A stretch of 64,000 nt of DNA. It comes from Streptomyces aureoverticillatus. Lineage in GTDB: Bacteria; Actinomycetota; Actinomycetes; Streptomycetales; Streptomycetaceae. Numbering within the stretch: position 1 is the stretch's first letter; each line of letters starts with the position of its first letter. The stretch spans positions 1,116,001 through 1,180,000 of the forward strand of contig NZ_BMSY01000001.1 of NCBI RefSeq assembly GCF_014649395.1, written 5' to 3'. The notes under the pieces were generated by a model. It did no database searches. It worked only from the letters and a program-made list of their open reading frames with translations, and was not told where the DNA came from. A program made the position numbers and the translations under genes. Of this stretch, positions 1 through 8,206 are shown one piece after another.

Positions 1-63
1 CATGCGGAACTCCTGGGTACGAAGGTCGTACGCGGGTGGTACGAGGGTGGTGGTACGAGGTGA
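1..63 (+). CDS. possible 3' end of an upstream gene (partial)
   Basis: One forward frame is open from the window edge and ends at TGA 61-63, giving about 20 residues that end in GWYEGGGTR. Third-position GC is only moderate, so this may be chance. The stretch is rich in short direct repeats containing GGTACGAG. No function can be assigned. Confidence 0.2.
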   Translation, partial: HAELLGTKVVRGWYEGGGTR

Positions 64-178
64 GCGGCCGGGTGGGCCGTACTCACACTCCGTCGCCCAC
101 CCGCCCCGCGGCAGACCGCGCTGTTCCTGGCCCTGACACGGCCCCCCACAAACCCGGCCGACCACGGACAATGGACGG

Positions 179-1060
179 ATGAACAGCGATGGCAGCGGGA
201 CAGCCGGCCGCGGCACCGAGCTGGGCCGCTACCTGCGCGCCCGGCGCGCCCTGATCAGCCCCGCCCAAGCGGGCCTCCCCGTCGGCACGGGCCTGCGCCG
301 CACCCCGGGGCTGCGCCGCGAGGAGCTGGCGGCGCTCGCCGGGGTGAGCGTCGACTACTACACGCGCCTGGAGCGCGGCCGCGAGACCAACCCCTCACCG
401 GCCGTGATCGACGCCCTGGCCAGGACCCTGCGCCTGTGCGGCGACGCCCACGAGCGGCTGCACGAGCTCGCCGAGCTGGCCTCGGGCCGGCTCACCGAGC
501 CGCACCCCACCACGGAGTTCACGGTGCGCGACTCGGTCGTACGGATGCTGGAGGCCCTGCGCCCGCTGCCCGCGTACGTGGTGAGCCCGCACAGCTACAT
601 GCTGGCCGCGAACGTGCCGGGTCGCCGCCTCATGCCGGGCCTGTGGGACTGGCCCGCCGAGCAGCGCAACGTGACCCGCTATCTGTTCCTGCACCCCATC
701 GGCCGTGAGCTGTACGTGCCGTGGGAGGAGACCGTCGCGAAGTCCGTGGCCCACCTGCGGGCGGTGGGCGGCCGCGACCCGGACTCGCCCCAACTGGCCG
801 CCCTCGTCGGCGAGCTGTGCCTGAAGTCCCCGGAGTTCGTGCGCATGTGGAACCGGTACGAGGTGCGCGAGCGCGGCGGCGGCGTCAAGCGGTTCGCGCA
901 CCCCAAGGCGGGCCCGATGACACTCACGTACGAGGTGATGACGCTGGCGCGTACGGGCGGCCAGCGCCTGGTCACGTACCAGGCGGAGCCGGGCAGCGCC
1001 GACGAGGAGGCGATGCTGGGCCTGGACACGGCGGCCCGGGCGCCCGCCGGGCGGACCTAG
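179..1060 (+). CDS. XRE-family transcriptional regulator with MmyB-like ligand-binding domain
   Basis: The protein has 293 residues. An N-terminal helix-turn-helix (about residues 15-80) contains LRREELAALAGVSVDYY and TRLERGRETNPSP, the hallmark of the MmyB-type XRE regulators abundant in Streptomyces. The remaining roughly 185 residues match the MmyB PAS-like ligand pocket (SYMLAANVPGRRLMPGLW, then LYVPWEETVAKSVAHLR). Members usually regulate an adjacent oxidoreductase gene; any such target lies outside the window. The ATG at 179 has no strong ribosome site. The gene converges on the peptidase at 1067-2602 with almost no gap. Family assignment is secure; ligand and targets are unknown. Confidence 0.88.
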   Translation: MNSDGSGTAGRGTELGRYLRARRALISPAQAGLPVGTGLRRTPGLRREELAALAGVSVDYYTRLERGRETNPSPAVIDALARTLRLCGDAHERLHELAELASGRLTEPHPTTEFTVRDSVVRMLEALRPLPAYVVSPHSYMLAANVPGRRLMPGLWDWPAEQRNVTRYLFLHPIGRELYVPWEETVAKSVAHLRAVGGRDPDSPQLAALVGELCLKSPEFVRMWNRYEVRERGGGVKRFAHPKAGPMTLTYEVMTLARTGGQRLVTYQAEPGSADEEAMLGLDTAARAPAGRT

Positions 1061-1066
1061 CCGCCG

Positions 1067-2602
1067 TCACTCCGCCGCGCACGAACTCCCGTTCGCCGGA
1101 ACCTCCTTGTACAGCAGGAACGCGTCCACCTTGTCCTTCACGCACTTCGAGCCGAAGTAACCGGTGTGCCCGTCGCCCTTGTTGTCGAGGACGACGGCGG
1201 AGGAGCCGAGCCGCTCGGCGGTCTCCTCCGTCCAGCGGTACGGCGTGGCGGGGTCGCCGCGCGTGCCGACGAGCACGAACTTCGGGGTGTCGACGTCACG
1301 TACGTCGTCCCGGATGTAGTCCGTGCCCGCGGGCCGCCCGAAGCACAGCAGCACGGGCAGCAGCATCGACTTGCCGAAGACGGGCGACGCCTCCTCGAAC
1401 TCGCTCTGGAGGCGGCCGATCTCCTTCTCCACGCTCTTCGCGTCCGGCCGGTCCGGGTCGTCGGCGCAGTTCACGGCCATGAGGGCGGCGTCGGAGTTGT
1501 CCTCGGGCACCTCGGTGCGCTCCCCGGGCCCGTGTCCCATCGCGCCGCCCATCCGCAGCAGCGCCCGCGGGTCGCCGTCCGCGAGCAGCGCGCCGAGCGC
1601 CTGGGACAGCGCGGGCCACGCCTGCCTGCTGTAGAGCGCGGTACCGAGCACACTCACCACGTCCTGGCCGGTGAACTCCTCGCCGTCCATGGACTTGAGC
1701 GGATACGCGTCGAGGTCGTCGATGAGTTTGACCATGGCCTGCCGGGCCGTCCGCGAGTCCTCGCCGAAGACACAGCCGGCGTTCTTGGTGCACCACAGCA
1801 GGAAGTTGTCGAGGGCGGTCTGCCGCCCCTCCGCGCCGGTCAGGCCCTGCTCCTCCACGTTCTCCGTCAGGGTGTCCACGCCGTCGAGCACCATCCGGCC
1901 GACCTTCTCGGGGAACTGCGCCGTGTACACCGCCCCGAGCCGCGTCCCGTACGAGAATCCCAGGTAGTTGAGCTTCTTGTCGCCCAGCGCCTGGCGCATC
2001 ACGTCCAGGTCCCTGGACACGTTGACGGTGCCTATGTGCGGCAGCACGGGGCCGGATTCCTTCGCGCACTTCGCGGCCGTCTCGCGCAGGTGCCGCAGCA
2101 CCACCGCGGCGTCGTCGGCGTCCGCCTCCGGGTCCTCCTCCGGCTGCCCGCCGCAGCTCACCGGCGCGCTCAGGCCCACACCGCGCGGGTCGAAGCCCAC
2201 GACGTCGTAGCCCTTGCCCACGTATCCGAAGTCCTTCTTGGCGCCCGCGAGCCCGGCGACGCCGGCGCCGCCGGGACCGCCGAAGTTCACCAGGAGCGAC
2301 CCCCGCTTGTCGCCGCTCGCCTTGACCTTCATCAGGGCCAGGCCGATGGTGCCGCGGCCGGGGCGCGCGTAGTCCAGCGGGACGGTGACCTTGCCGCAGC
2401 TCACGTCCTTGTCCTTGGTGACGTCCTCCGGCAGGTTCTGCACGTCCGGCTTGCAGGCGGCCCACTTGATCTTCTGGGTGTAGAAGCGCCTGAGGTCCGG
2501 CTTCGCGGGCCCGGTCGGGTCCGCCGGGTCCGCCGCCGCGGGCAGGGCCGTGAGGGCGAGTGCCAGGGCTGTGACGGCGGTCAGCGCGGGTGTGCTGCGC
2601 AC
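1067..2602 (-). CDS. secreted alpha/beta-hydrolase, tripeptidyl aminopeptidase type
   Basis: I place the start at GTG 2602 because GGAGG lies five bases upstream and the product then opens with a signal peptide (RSTPALTAVTALALALTALP, cleavage near AAADP). The open frame upstream to 2680 gives a charged, non-secretory N-terminus. The 511-residue product has the oxyanion motif NFGGPGGAG, the nucleophile elbow GFSYGT (Ser near 217), and a C-terminal TAP-like part with GTRGDPATP and GHTGY supplying the Asp and His. This is the Streptomyces SlpD/Tap architecture: an extracellular enzyme releasing tripeptides or small acyl groups from peptides. The exact substrate cannot be read from sequence. Confidence 0.87.
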   Translation of the reverse strand: MRSTPALTAVTALALALTALPAAADPADPTGPAKPDLRRFYTQKIKWAACKPDVQNLPEDVTKDKDVSCGKVTVPLDYARPGRGTIGLALMKVKASGDKRGSLLVNFGGPGGAGVAGLAGAKKDFGYVGKGYDVVGFDPRGVGLSAPVSCGGQPEEDPEADADDAAVVLRHLRETAAKCAKESGPVLPHIGTVNVSRDLDVMRQALGDKKLNYLGFSYGTRLGAVYTAQFPEKVGRMVLDGVDTLTENVEEQGLTGAEGRQTALDNFLLWCTKNAGCVFGEDSRTARQAMVKLIDDLDAYPLKSMDGEEFTGQDVVSVLGTALYSRQAWPALSQALGALLADGDPRALLRMGGAMGHGPGERTEVPEDNSDAALMAVNCADDPDRPDAKSVEKEIGRLQSEFEEASPVFGKSMLLPVLLCFGRPAGTDYIRDDVRDVDTPKFVLVGTRGDPATPYRWTEETAERLGSSAVVLDNKGDGHTGYFGSKCVKDKVDAFLLYKEVPANGSSCAAE

Positions 2603-2793
2603 GGCGACCTCCAAGAGGTGCGGTTCCCCTCCGGTCACCCTAGGCGGCCCCGGGCCACCTCGCCCGTTCAGCTCAGTCACACTGCGTGACGACCGACGGC
2701 TTCCGCAGGGGCGAACGCGCCGGTACGAGCGCTCTCACGCCTCGATCCTTCTCCGGCCGCCCCCTCGACCGGCCAACTGACTCCCAAGTAACC

Positions 2794-2807
2794 TTACTCC
2801 GGAGTAA
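2794..2807. promoter_or_regulatory. perfect 14-bp palindrome upstream of fabG-maoC
   Basis: TTACTCCGGAGTAA is its own reverse complement and lies in an AT-richer patch 55 bp before the FabG-like gene, within the divergent spacer shared with the peptidase gene. Such short perfect palindromes are typical TetR-family operators, and a TetR gene ends the same cluster (5226-6110). Binding is inferred, not shown. Confidence 0.5.
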
Positions 2808-2861
2808 ATTCAGGGCTTCAAGACCTCAGAGCCGAGCACGACCGAGCCGGGAGCTGGACCC

Positions 2862-4220
2862 ATGGCCGACCGCTACGTGACGTTCACCCGCACCGCCCCC
2901 GGCCGCTTCCTCACCCGCAGACTCGGCCTGCCCCAGCCCGCCCCGCTGCACCGCTGGTCGCCCCGGCGGCCGCGCCTCGGCGGGCCGCTGCTGCTCCTCA
3001 CCGCGGGCGACATCCCCCTCGCCGGCCTGCACGAGACGCTGACCCGCACCGGCCTGCCCCCGCACGCCGGACCGCTGGGCGGCCGCCGCCCCGCCGCTGT
3101 CGTTCTGGACGCGACGGGCGTGTCCACGGTTGCCGCGCTCCGCGACGTGCACGCCACGCTGCACCCCGTCGTACGGTCCATAGCCCCGAGCGGGCGCGTC
3201 GTCGTCCTGGGCGCCCCGCTCTCCCCCGACGACCATCACCAGGCCGCCGCCCAGCAGGCCCTGGAGGGCTTCGTCCGCTCCCTCGGCAAGGAGATAGGCC
3301 GGGGCAGGACGGTCCAGCTCGTCCGTACGCCGTCGGCACTCGCCGCCGAGGCGACCCTGCGCTTCCTGCTCTCGCCGAAGTCGGCGTACGTCAGCGGGCA
3401 GGTCATCGAAGCGGCGGACGAGGTGGCGACGGGGGCGGAGGGGTGGACCGACGGGGAGGTCTGGGCCGACGGGGGGTTCGAACTCCCCCATCCCGGCCGC
3501 CCGTTGGCGGACCGCACCGCTCTTGTCACCGGTGCCGCGCGCGGCATCGGCGCGGCCGTGGCCGAGGTGCTCGCCCGGGACGGCGCGCACGTCGTCGTGC
3601 TCGACGTGCCGTCGGCCGAGCCGGAGCTCGCCCGGGTCGCCGAGCGCGTCGGCGGCACCGCGCTGGCCCTCGACATCACCGCGGAGGACGCGGGCGAGCG
3701 GATCGCCGCCGCGCTGCCGGGCGGCCTCGGCGTCCTCGTGCACAACGCGGGCATCACCCGTGACCGCAGGCTCGCCAACATGGCGGCGGACCGCTGGAGT
3801 TCGGTCGTCGACGTCAACCTGGCGAGCGTGCTGCGCACCACGGACTTCCTGCTGAAGTCCGGCACGGTCCGGCGGGGCGGGCGGATCGTGGCCACCGCGT
3901 CCATCGCGGGCCTCGCCGGGAACGCCGGGCAGACCAACTACGCGGCGAGCAAGGCCGGCATCGTCGGTTTCGTACGTTCCCTCGCGCCGCGCGCTCTCGC
4001 GGAGTACGGCGTGACGGTGAACGCGGTTGCCCCTGGCTTCATCGAGACGCGCATGACGGCGGCCGTCCCGCTGCTCATCCGCGAGGCGGGCCGCCGCATG
4101 AACTCCCTCGGGCAGGGCGGGCTTCCCGTCGACGTCGCGGAGACGGTGGCCTGGCTCGCCACGGGGGCCGTGAACGGGCAGACCATCCGGGTCTGCGGCC
4201 AAAGCGCTCTTGGGGCGTAG
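2862..4220 (+). CDS. 3-oxoacyl-ACP reductase, two-domain FabG4 type
   Basis: This 452-residue protein is longer than a classic FabG (about 250). The N-terminal ~200 residues form a degenerate flavodoxin/SDR-like domain (LLLTAGDIPLAGLHETL). The C-terminal SDR domain has the nucleotide loop LVTGAARGIGAAVAEVLA (from about 215), NAG, the catalytic Ser in SIAGLAGNAG (about 347) and YxxxK in NYAASKAGIVGF (about 360). The layout matches the mycobacterial high-molecular-weight FabG4, which reduces 3-oxoacyl thioesters and is encoded beside a MaoC hydratase, as here. A co-transcribed MaoC gene follows. The palindrome at 2794-2807 suggests TetR control. Confidence 0.88.
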   Translation: MADRYVTFTRTAPGRFLTRRLGLPQPAPLHRWSPRRPRLGGPLLLLTAGDIPLAGLHETLTRTGLPPHAGPLGGRRPAAVVLDATGVSTVAALRDVHATLHPVVRSIAPSGRVVVLGAPLSPDDHHQAAAQQALEGFVRSLGKEIGRGRTVQLVRTPSALAAEATLRFLLSPKSAYVSGQVIEAADEVATGAEGWTDGEVWADGGFELPHPGRPLADRTALVTGAARGIGAAVAEVLARDGAHVVVLDVPSAEPELARVAERVGGTALALDITAEDAGERIAAALPGGLGVLVHNAGITRDRRLANMAADRWSSVVDVNLASVLRTTDFLLKSGTVRRGGRIVATASIAGLAGNAGQTNYAASKAGIVGFVRSLAPRALAEYGVTVNAVAPGFIETRMTAAVPLLIREAGRRMNSLGQGGLPVDVAETVAWLATGAVNGQTIRVCGQSALGA

Positions 4221-4265
4221 CCCACTGCGGAGGGGCGGTACCGGCACATTCGCCTGCGTACGTGC

Positions 4266-4286
4266 CTCCGCCGCTCCGCGGCGGAG
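4266..4286. terminator. GC-rich hairpin between fabG and maoC
   Basis: CTCCGCCGC pairs perfectly with GCGGCGGAG around a TCC loop. It lies in the 132-bp gap and may attenuate or punctuate the fabG-maoC transcript. No T-run follows, as is usual in Streptomyces. Confidence 0.4.
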
Positions 4287-4352
4287 TCTCCCACCCGCCC
4301 ACCCGTTTGCTGGCACATTGGCTTGCCGTTTACGCGTCCGGAAGGGTCCCCT

Positions 4353-5240
4353 ATGGCCTCGCTCGCGCTCACTCTCGTTCGGGGAGCAATCTCGTCGCCC
4401 TTCAAGCGGCCCCGGCCGGACGCCCCGCTGCCAGGGGTCCGTACCGCCCGGGTGCGGGTCGATGTCGAGCGGCTCGTCGCGTACGAGCGGCTCTGTGGGT
4501 TCGCCGCCGAGCGCGGGGGCGGCGGGCACGCGGGCGACGGCGACCCGCTGCCCGTCACGTATCCGCACGTTCTCGCGTTTCCGCAGACCATGCGGCTGAT
4601 GGCCGCCCGCGACTTCCCGCTGCCGCTGCTGGGGCTCGTGCACACGTCCGTCGAGATCGTCCAGCACCGTGCGCCGCGACCCGACGAAGAGCTCGAACTC
4701 ACCACGTACGCCGAGTCGTTGGCACCCCACCGGCGCGGCACCGAGGTCACGGTCGTCACGCGGGCGGGGGTCGACGGCACGCCGGTGTGGGAGTCCCGCA
4801 GCACCTATCTGTCTCGTCACCGCAGGCCCACCGACCCCACAAGCGTTCCCGCTCCCCCGGCGGAACCCCTCCCCGCCCGCGCGGACTGGCGGCTCCCCGA
4901 GGACCTGGGGCGCCGCTACGCCGCCGTGTCCGGCGATCGCAACCCCATCCATCTGCACCCGCTCACGGCCCGCCTCTTCGGCTTCCCGCGCGCCATCGCG
5001 CACGGCATGTGGACGTTCGCGCGCTGCGTGGCCGAGCACCGGCGCACGGCGGGGACCAGAACCTCTTCGCTGGATGGAGCGCTGTACTTGGCCGCCGAGT
5101 TCAAGGCCCCCGTACTGCTGCCCGGCGTGGTGACGTACGCCGCCGACGGCGAGGCGTTCGAGCTGCGCGGGCCCTCGGGCCGGGTGCACCTGACGGCGAC
5201 GACGAAGGCGCCGCACCCGCTCCGGCTACCGCACCGGTGA
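4353..5240 (+). CDS. MaoC-like (R)-hydratase/dehydratase
   Basis: The ATG at 4353 is preceded by GGAAGGG at good spacing; an in-frame upstream ATG (4323) lacks one. The product is 295 residues. The hydratase-2 signature YAAVSGDRNPIHLHP starts near residue 188, followed by the HGMW segment of the hot-dog fold. The N-terminal half is a second, degenerate hot-dog, as in double-hot-dog HtdX/HtdY-type enzymes. Together with FabG4 it would catalyse reversible hydration of 2-enoyl thioesters in lipid metabolism. Its 3' end overlaps the convergent TetR gene by 15 bp. Confidence 0.88.
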   Translation: MASLALTLVRGAISSPFKRPRPDAPLPGVRTARVRVDVERLVAYERLCGFAAERGGGGHAGDGDPLPVTYPHVLAFPQTMRLMAARDFPLPLLGLVHTSVEIVQHRAPRPDEELELTTYAESLAPHRRGTEVTVVTRAGVDGTPVWESRSTYLSRHRRPTDPTSVPAPPAEPLPARADWRLPEDLGRRYAAVSGDRNPIHLHPLTARLFGFPRAIAHGMWTFARCVAEHRRTAGTRTSSLDGALYLAAEFKAPVLLPGVVTYAADGEAFELRGPSGRVHLTATTKAPHPLRLPHR

Positions 5241-6110
5241 CCAGCGCCGACCCTCCATCAGGTTCCCGAGCCCCGCCCAGGCGAAGTTCATCAGCGTCGC
5301 CGCGGACTGGTTCGCGGAGACCGACGGGTCCGCGTTGGCCCAGCCGGCCAGCGACTCGGCCGCGCCGACCAGCGCGTGGGCGAGGCCCGCGACCTCCCGG
5401 TCGGGCAGCGACGGGTCGTGGTGCGCCTCGCGCGCGGCGTCCGCGATGAGCGCGGTCACGAAGGCGACGATCTCCGCGCGCAACACGTTGACCTCGGCGG
5501 CGAACGGCTCGCCGACGGTGCGGGCCTGGCTGTGCAGGACGGCCCAGGCGTCGGGGTGTTCGGCGGTGTGCGTGAAGAACGCCCGCAGTCCGTCCCACAG
5601 TTGCCGGTCGGCGGGCGCGCCGGGGGTCACGCCGTCCCGCACGGCCTCGGTGAGCGCGGCCGCCTCGCGCCGGATGCAGGCGGTGAACAGCTCTTCCTTG
5701 GAGTTCAGGTACAGATACACGAGCGGCTTGGAGACCCCGGCGAGTTCGGCGATCTCGTCCATGGACGCGGCCCGGTAGCCCCGCTGGCCGAACGTGCGCA
5801 CGGCCGCGTCGAGCATCTGCCGCTCCCGCACGGCCCGCGGCATCCGTTTCTGCCGCACACCCTTGCCCCCGCCTCCGGCGGCTCTGCTCCCGCTCTTCGC
5901 GGCCTTGGCCGCCTTCGCGGCGGGCGCCGCCTTGGCCCCCTTGGCCGCCTTCCTGGCAGGGGGCGCCGCCTTCCCGGCGGATGCCCCCTTCGCCGCTTTC
6001 GCAGCCTTCATGGCACTCACGGCCTTCACATCCGCCACCCCGGCCCCCGCCTTCCGCACCAACCGTCCACCGGTCAGCGTACGGCGGCCCCGGGCCCGCC
6101 CGAAGGTCAC
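5226..6110 (-). CDS. TetR-family regulator with Lys/Ala-rich N-terminal tail
   Basis: The HTH (RERQMLDAAVRTFGQRGY, then MDEIAELAGVSKPLVYLYL) sits unusually far in, near residues 100-145. It is preceded by about 55 residues of KAAKAAKG-type repeats. The C-terminal domain is a typical TetR ligand/dimer domain. The start is uncertain: GTG 6110 gives 294 residues, but several internal GTG/ATG codons could serve, all leaving part of the basic tail. Position next to fabG-maoC suggests control of that pair, perhaps through the palindrome at 2794-2807. The tail resembles histone-H1-like DNA-binding extensions and could add non-specific affinity. Confidence 0.85.
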   Translation of the reverse strand: MTFGRARGRRTLTGGRLVRKAGAGVADVKAVSAMKAAKAAKGASAGKAAPPARKAAKGAKAAPAAKAAKAAKSGSRAAGGGGKGVRQKRMPRAVRERQMLDAAVRTFGQRGYRAASMDEIAELAGVSKPLVYLYLNSKEELFTACIRREAAALTEAVRDGVTPGAPADRQLWDGLRAFFTHTAEHPDAWAVLHSQARTVGEPFAAEVNVLRAEIVAFVTALIADAAREAHHDPSLPDREVAGLAHALVGAAESLAGWANADPSVSANQSAATLMNFAWAGLGNLMEGRRWSPVR

Positions 6111-6159
6111 CCGGACATCATCCGGGGATCAACCAGCGGTCAGCTGTCGTGCGACGACC

Positions 6160-6191
6160 GTGCCCCGCACCGGAATCCCGGTACGGGGCAC
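6160..6191. terminator. hairpin downstream of the symporter gene
   Basis: GTGCCCCG pairs with CGGGGCAC, with five further pairs and one mismatch inside, around an AATC loop. It lies about 60 bp past the symporter stop and upstream of the TetR gene. Confidence 0.55.
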
Positions 6192-6253
6192 GATCTCGGC
6201 CGACGACCGAGGGCCAACGGCCGCGCGGTCAGGCGATCACCACGATCACGCGA

Positions 6254-7579
6254 TCACGCCGTGGCGGGCAGCGGCTCGTCCAGCGGCGACGACGAGGCGC
6301 TCTCGTACGCCTCCTTGTCGAGGATGTTCTCGCGGGCCGCGACCACGACCGGGACCAGCGCCTGACCGGCGACGTTCGTGGCCGTGCGCATCATGTCCAG
6401 GACCGGGTCGATGGCGAGGAGCAGGCCCACGCCCTCCATGGGCAGGCCGAGGGTGGAGAGGGTCAGGGTCAGCATGACCGTCGCCCCCGTCAGACCGGCC
6501 GTCGCGGCCGAGCCGACCACCGACACGAACGCGATGAGCAGGTACTCCTTGATGCCCATGTTGACGTCGAAGATCTGCGCGACGAAGATCGCGGCGATCG
6601 CCGGGTAGATCGCGGCGCAACCGTCCATCTTGGTCGTGGCGCCGAAGGGCACCGCGAAGGACGTGTACTCCTTCGGTACGCCGAGCCGCTCGGTGACCCG
6701 CTGGGTGACCGGCATGGTGCCGACCGAGGAGCGCGAGACGAAGGCGAGCTGGATCGCGGGCCAGGCACCCTTGAAGAACTGCAGCGGGTTGACCTTGGCG
6801 ACCGTGGAGAGCAGCAGCGGGTAGACGCCGAACATCACCAGGGCGCAGCCGATGTAGATGTCGGCGGTGAACGTCGCGTACTTGCTGATGAGGTTCCAGC
6901 CGTAGTCCGCGATGGCGAAGCCGATGAGGCCGATGGTGCCGATCGGGGAGAGCTTGATGACCCACCACAGGGCCTTCTGGAGCAGCGCGAGGACGGACTC
7001 GCTGAGGTCCAGGATGGGCTTGGCCTTCTCGTCGCCGATCTTGAGGATGGCGACGCCCGCGACGGCGGCCATGAAGACGATCTGCAGGACGTTCAGCTCG
7101 GTGAAGGGCGTGATGACGTCGGTCGGGATGATCCCGGTGAGGAAGTCGATCCAGGAGCCGGTGTCCTCGGGCTTGGCGCCGTCCTTCGGGGTGAGGCCGG
7201 TGCCGGCGCCGGGGTTGGTGACCAGGCCGATGACGAGGCCGATGGCGACCGCGATCAGCGAGGTGATCATGAACCAGAGCAGCGTGCGGGTCGCGAGCCG
7301 GGCGGCGTTGTTGACCTTGCGCAGGTTGGTGATCGAGATGAGGATCGCGAAGAACACCAGCGGGGCGACGGCCAGCTTCAGCAGCCCGATGAAGGTGTCA
7401 CCGACCTTCGACAGGGTCGTGACCAGCCAGCTGATGTCCTGGCTGCGGGCGAGCCAGCCGAGCAGGACGCCCAGGACCAGACCGCCGAGGATCTGGGCCC
7501 AGAAGGGGATCTTGAGGAACTTGGGTATCCGGAACCCGGACTTGGGCTCCTCGGCGGGGGACGCGGAATTCGCGGACAC
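6254..7579 (-). CDS. DAACS-family dicarboxylate/amino-acid:cation symporter (possibly cystine)
   Basis: This is a multi-pass membrane protein of the GltP/DctA/TcyP family. It has the N-terminal hydrophobic block QILGGLVLGVLLGW, FFAILISITNL, the conserved SRSSVGTMPVTQ re-entrant loop and the substrate/cation motif GATTKMDGCAAI. I favour GTG 7579 (441 residues) because CGGAG lies seven bases upstream; ATG 7609 and GTG 7585 are alternatives without good spacing. Substrate cannot be assigned by motif, since the family transports C4-dicarboxylates, glutamate or cystine. The cysteine-rich leader ORF immediately upstream (7669-7773) makes cystine or another sulfur compound the best guess. A terminator-like hairpin follows at 6160-6191. 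Confidence 0.88.
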   Translation of the reverse strand: MSANSASPAEEPKSGFRIPKFLKIPFWAQILGGLVLGVLLGWLARSQDISWLVTTLSKVGDTFIGLLKLAVAPLVFFAILISITNLRKVNNAARLATRTLLWFMITSLIAVAIGLVIGLVTNPGAGTGLTPKDGAKPEDTGSWIDFLTGIIPTDVITPFTELNVLQIVFMAAVAGVAILKIGDEKAKPILDLSESVLALLQKALWWVIKLSPIGTIGLIGFAIADYGWNLISKYATFTADIYIGCALVMFGVYPLLLSTVAKVNPLQFFKGAWPAIQLAFVSRSSVGTMPVTQRVTERLGVPKEYTSFAVPFGATTKMDGCAAIYPAIAAIFVAQIFDVNMGIKEYLLIAFVSVVGSAATAGLTGATVMLTLTLSTLGLPMEGVGLLLAIDPVLDMMRTATNVAGQALVPVVVAARENILDKEAYESASSSPLDEPLPATA

Positions 7580-7668
7580 GGACACACTCCGGGTAAAGAC
7601 GGGGGACATGAAGGAGCGGCGACCGCGAAGGGCCGGCGGGCACCGCTGCAGTGGGTCTGTTCGGTGGT

Positions 7669-7773
7669 TCAGACGCGGCAACAGGCCGCGGACATGCAGC
7701 GGCAGAGATCGACGTGCAGCCGCGCCACGAGCGGGACGCTCATGGCGATGCGGGGTGCGGCTGCTGTCTTCAT
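7669..7773 (-). CDS. cysteine-rich leader peptide (34 aa) upstream of the symporter
   Basis: A short ORF (ATG 7773, TGA 7671-7669) ends in RLHVDLCRCMSAACCRV, with four Cys codons in its last eleven residues. The RxHVDLxR...SAxC pattern is that of the Streptomyces peptides annotated as putative leader peptide in front of sulfur-metabolism genes. In mycobacteria, Cys-rich upstream ORFs act as cysteine attenuators. It ends 89 nt before the symporter start. Upstream, TTGATG and TTAACG are 17 bp apart and end eight bases before the ATG, consistent with a leaderless transcript. No ribosome site is visible. An internal ATG (7743) would give a 24-residue form. Confidence 0.6.
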   Translation of the reverse strand: MKTAAAPRIAMSVPLVARLHVDLCRCMSAACCRV

Positions 7774-7791
7774 GTCGAACACGTTAACACT

Positions 7792-7806
7792 TGAACTTTG
7801 AGTTCA
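7792..7806. promoter_or_regulatory. inverted repeat in the leader/symporter promoter
   Basis: TGAACT-TTG-AGTTCA lies exactly between the proposed -35 (TTGATG) and -10 (TTAACG) of the minus-strand promoter. A protein bound here would block RNA polymerase. No candidate regulator gene is adjacent apart from the TetR at 5226-6110. Confidence 0.45.
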
Positions 7807-7858
7807 TCAAAGGACTTGTTTGAGGTAGGAGGGGCCTCAAGGGTCCCAGAAACGGCGA

Positions 7859-7897
7859 AACCCCGGTACCGGAGCGACAAGCTCCGGTACCGGGGTT
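7859..7897. terminator. strong terminator hairpin after the DUF4229 gene
   Basis: A 17-bp perfect stem (arms 7859-7875 and 7881-7897) encloses a GACAA loop. It starts 19 bp past the stop codon of the DUF4229 gene and insulates it from the symporter promoter. Confidence 0.8.
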
Positions 7898-7915
7898 CGA
7901 TGCGTGTGACGAACC

Positions 7916-8206
7916 TTACGACTGCGTGCGCGCCGCGTCGTCGGCGACATCCTCCTGCGTACGGTTGCGCTCCAGGCTGGCCTTCACGTTGTCGACCTTC
8001 GCCACGACCTTCTCCGAGGCGCGGTCGCGCTCCTTGCGCAGCAGGACGAAGCTGATCGGGGCCGAGATCACCAGGGAGAGCAGGGCCACCCACAGCAGGT
8101 TGGACCCGCCGAGACCGCGGGGCACGATGCCGGAGTAGACGAGGCCCCAGACGACCAGGAAGCAGCCCGCGAAGACCCCGAGTCGCATCAGCGTGTAGCG
8201 GAGCAT
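7916..8206 (-). CDS. small two-helix membrane protein, DUF4229 family
   Basis: The 96-residue product has two hydrophobic helices (LMRLGVFAGCFLVVWGLVY and LLWVALLSLVISAPISFVLL) followed by a charged cytoplasmic tail RKERDRASEKVVAKV. This is the DUF4229 pattern, which in actinobacteria is often found beside menaquinone genes. Here it lies just downstream of mqnE on the same strand. Its role is unknown. A strong terminator follows. Confidence 0.82.
   Translation of the reverse strand: MLRYTLMRLGVFAGCFLVVWGLVYSGIVPRGLGGSNLLWVALLSLVISAPISFVLLRKERDRASEKVVAKVDNVKASLERNRTQEDVADDAARTQS

Noticed and set aside
2826..5216. 796-codon open frame on the - strand
   Set aside because: Antisense to the fabG and maoC genes; the product is low-complexity Arg/Gly/Ala with no motif.
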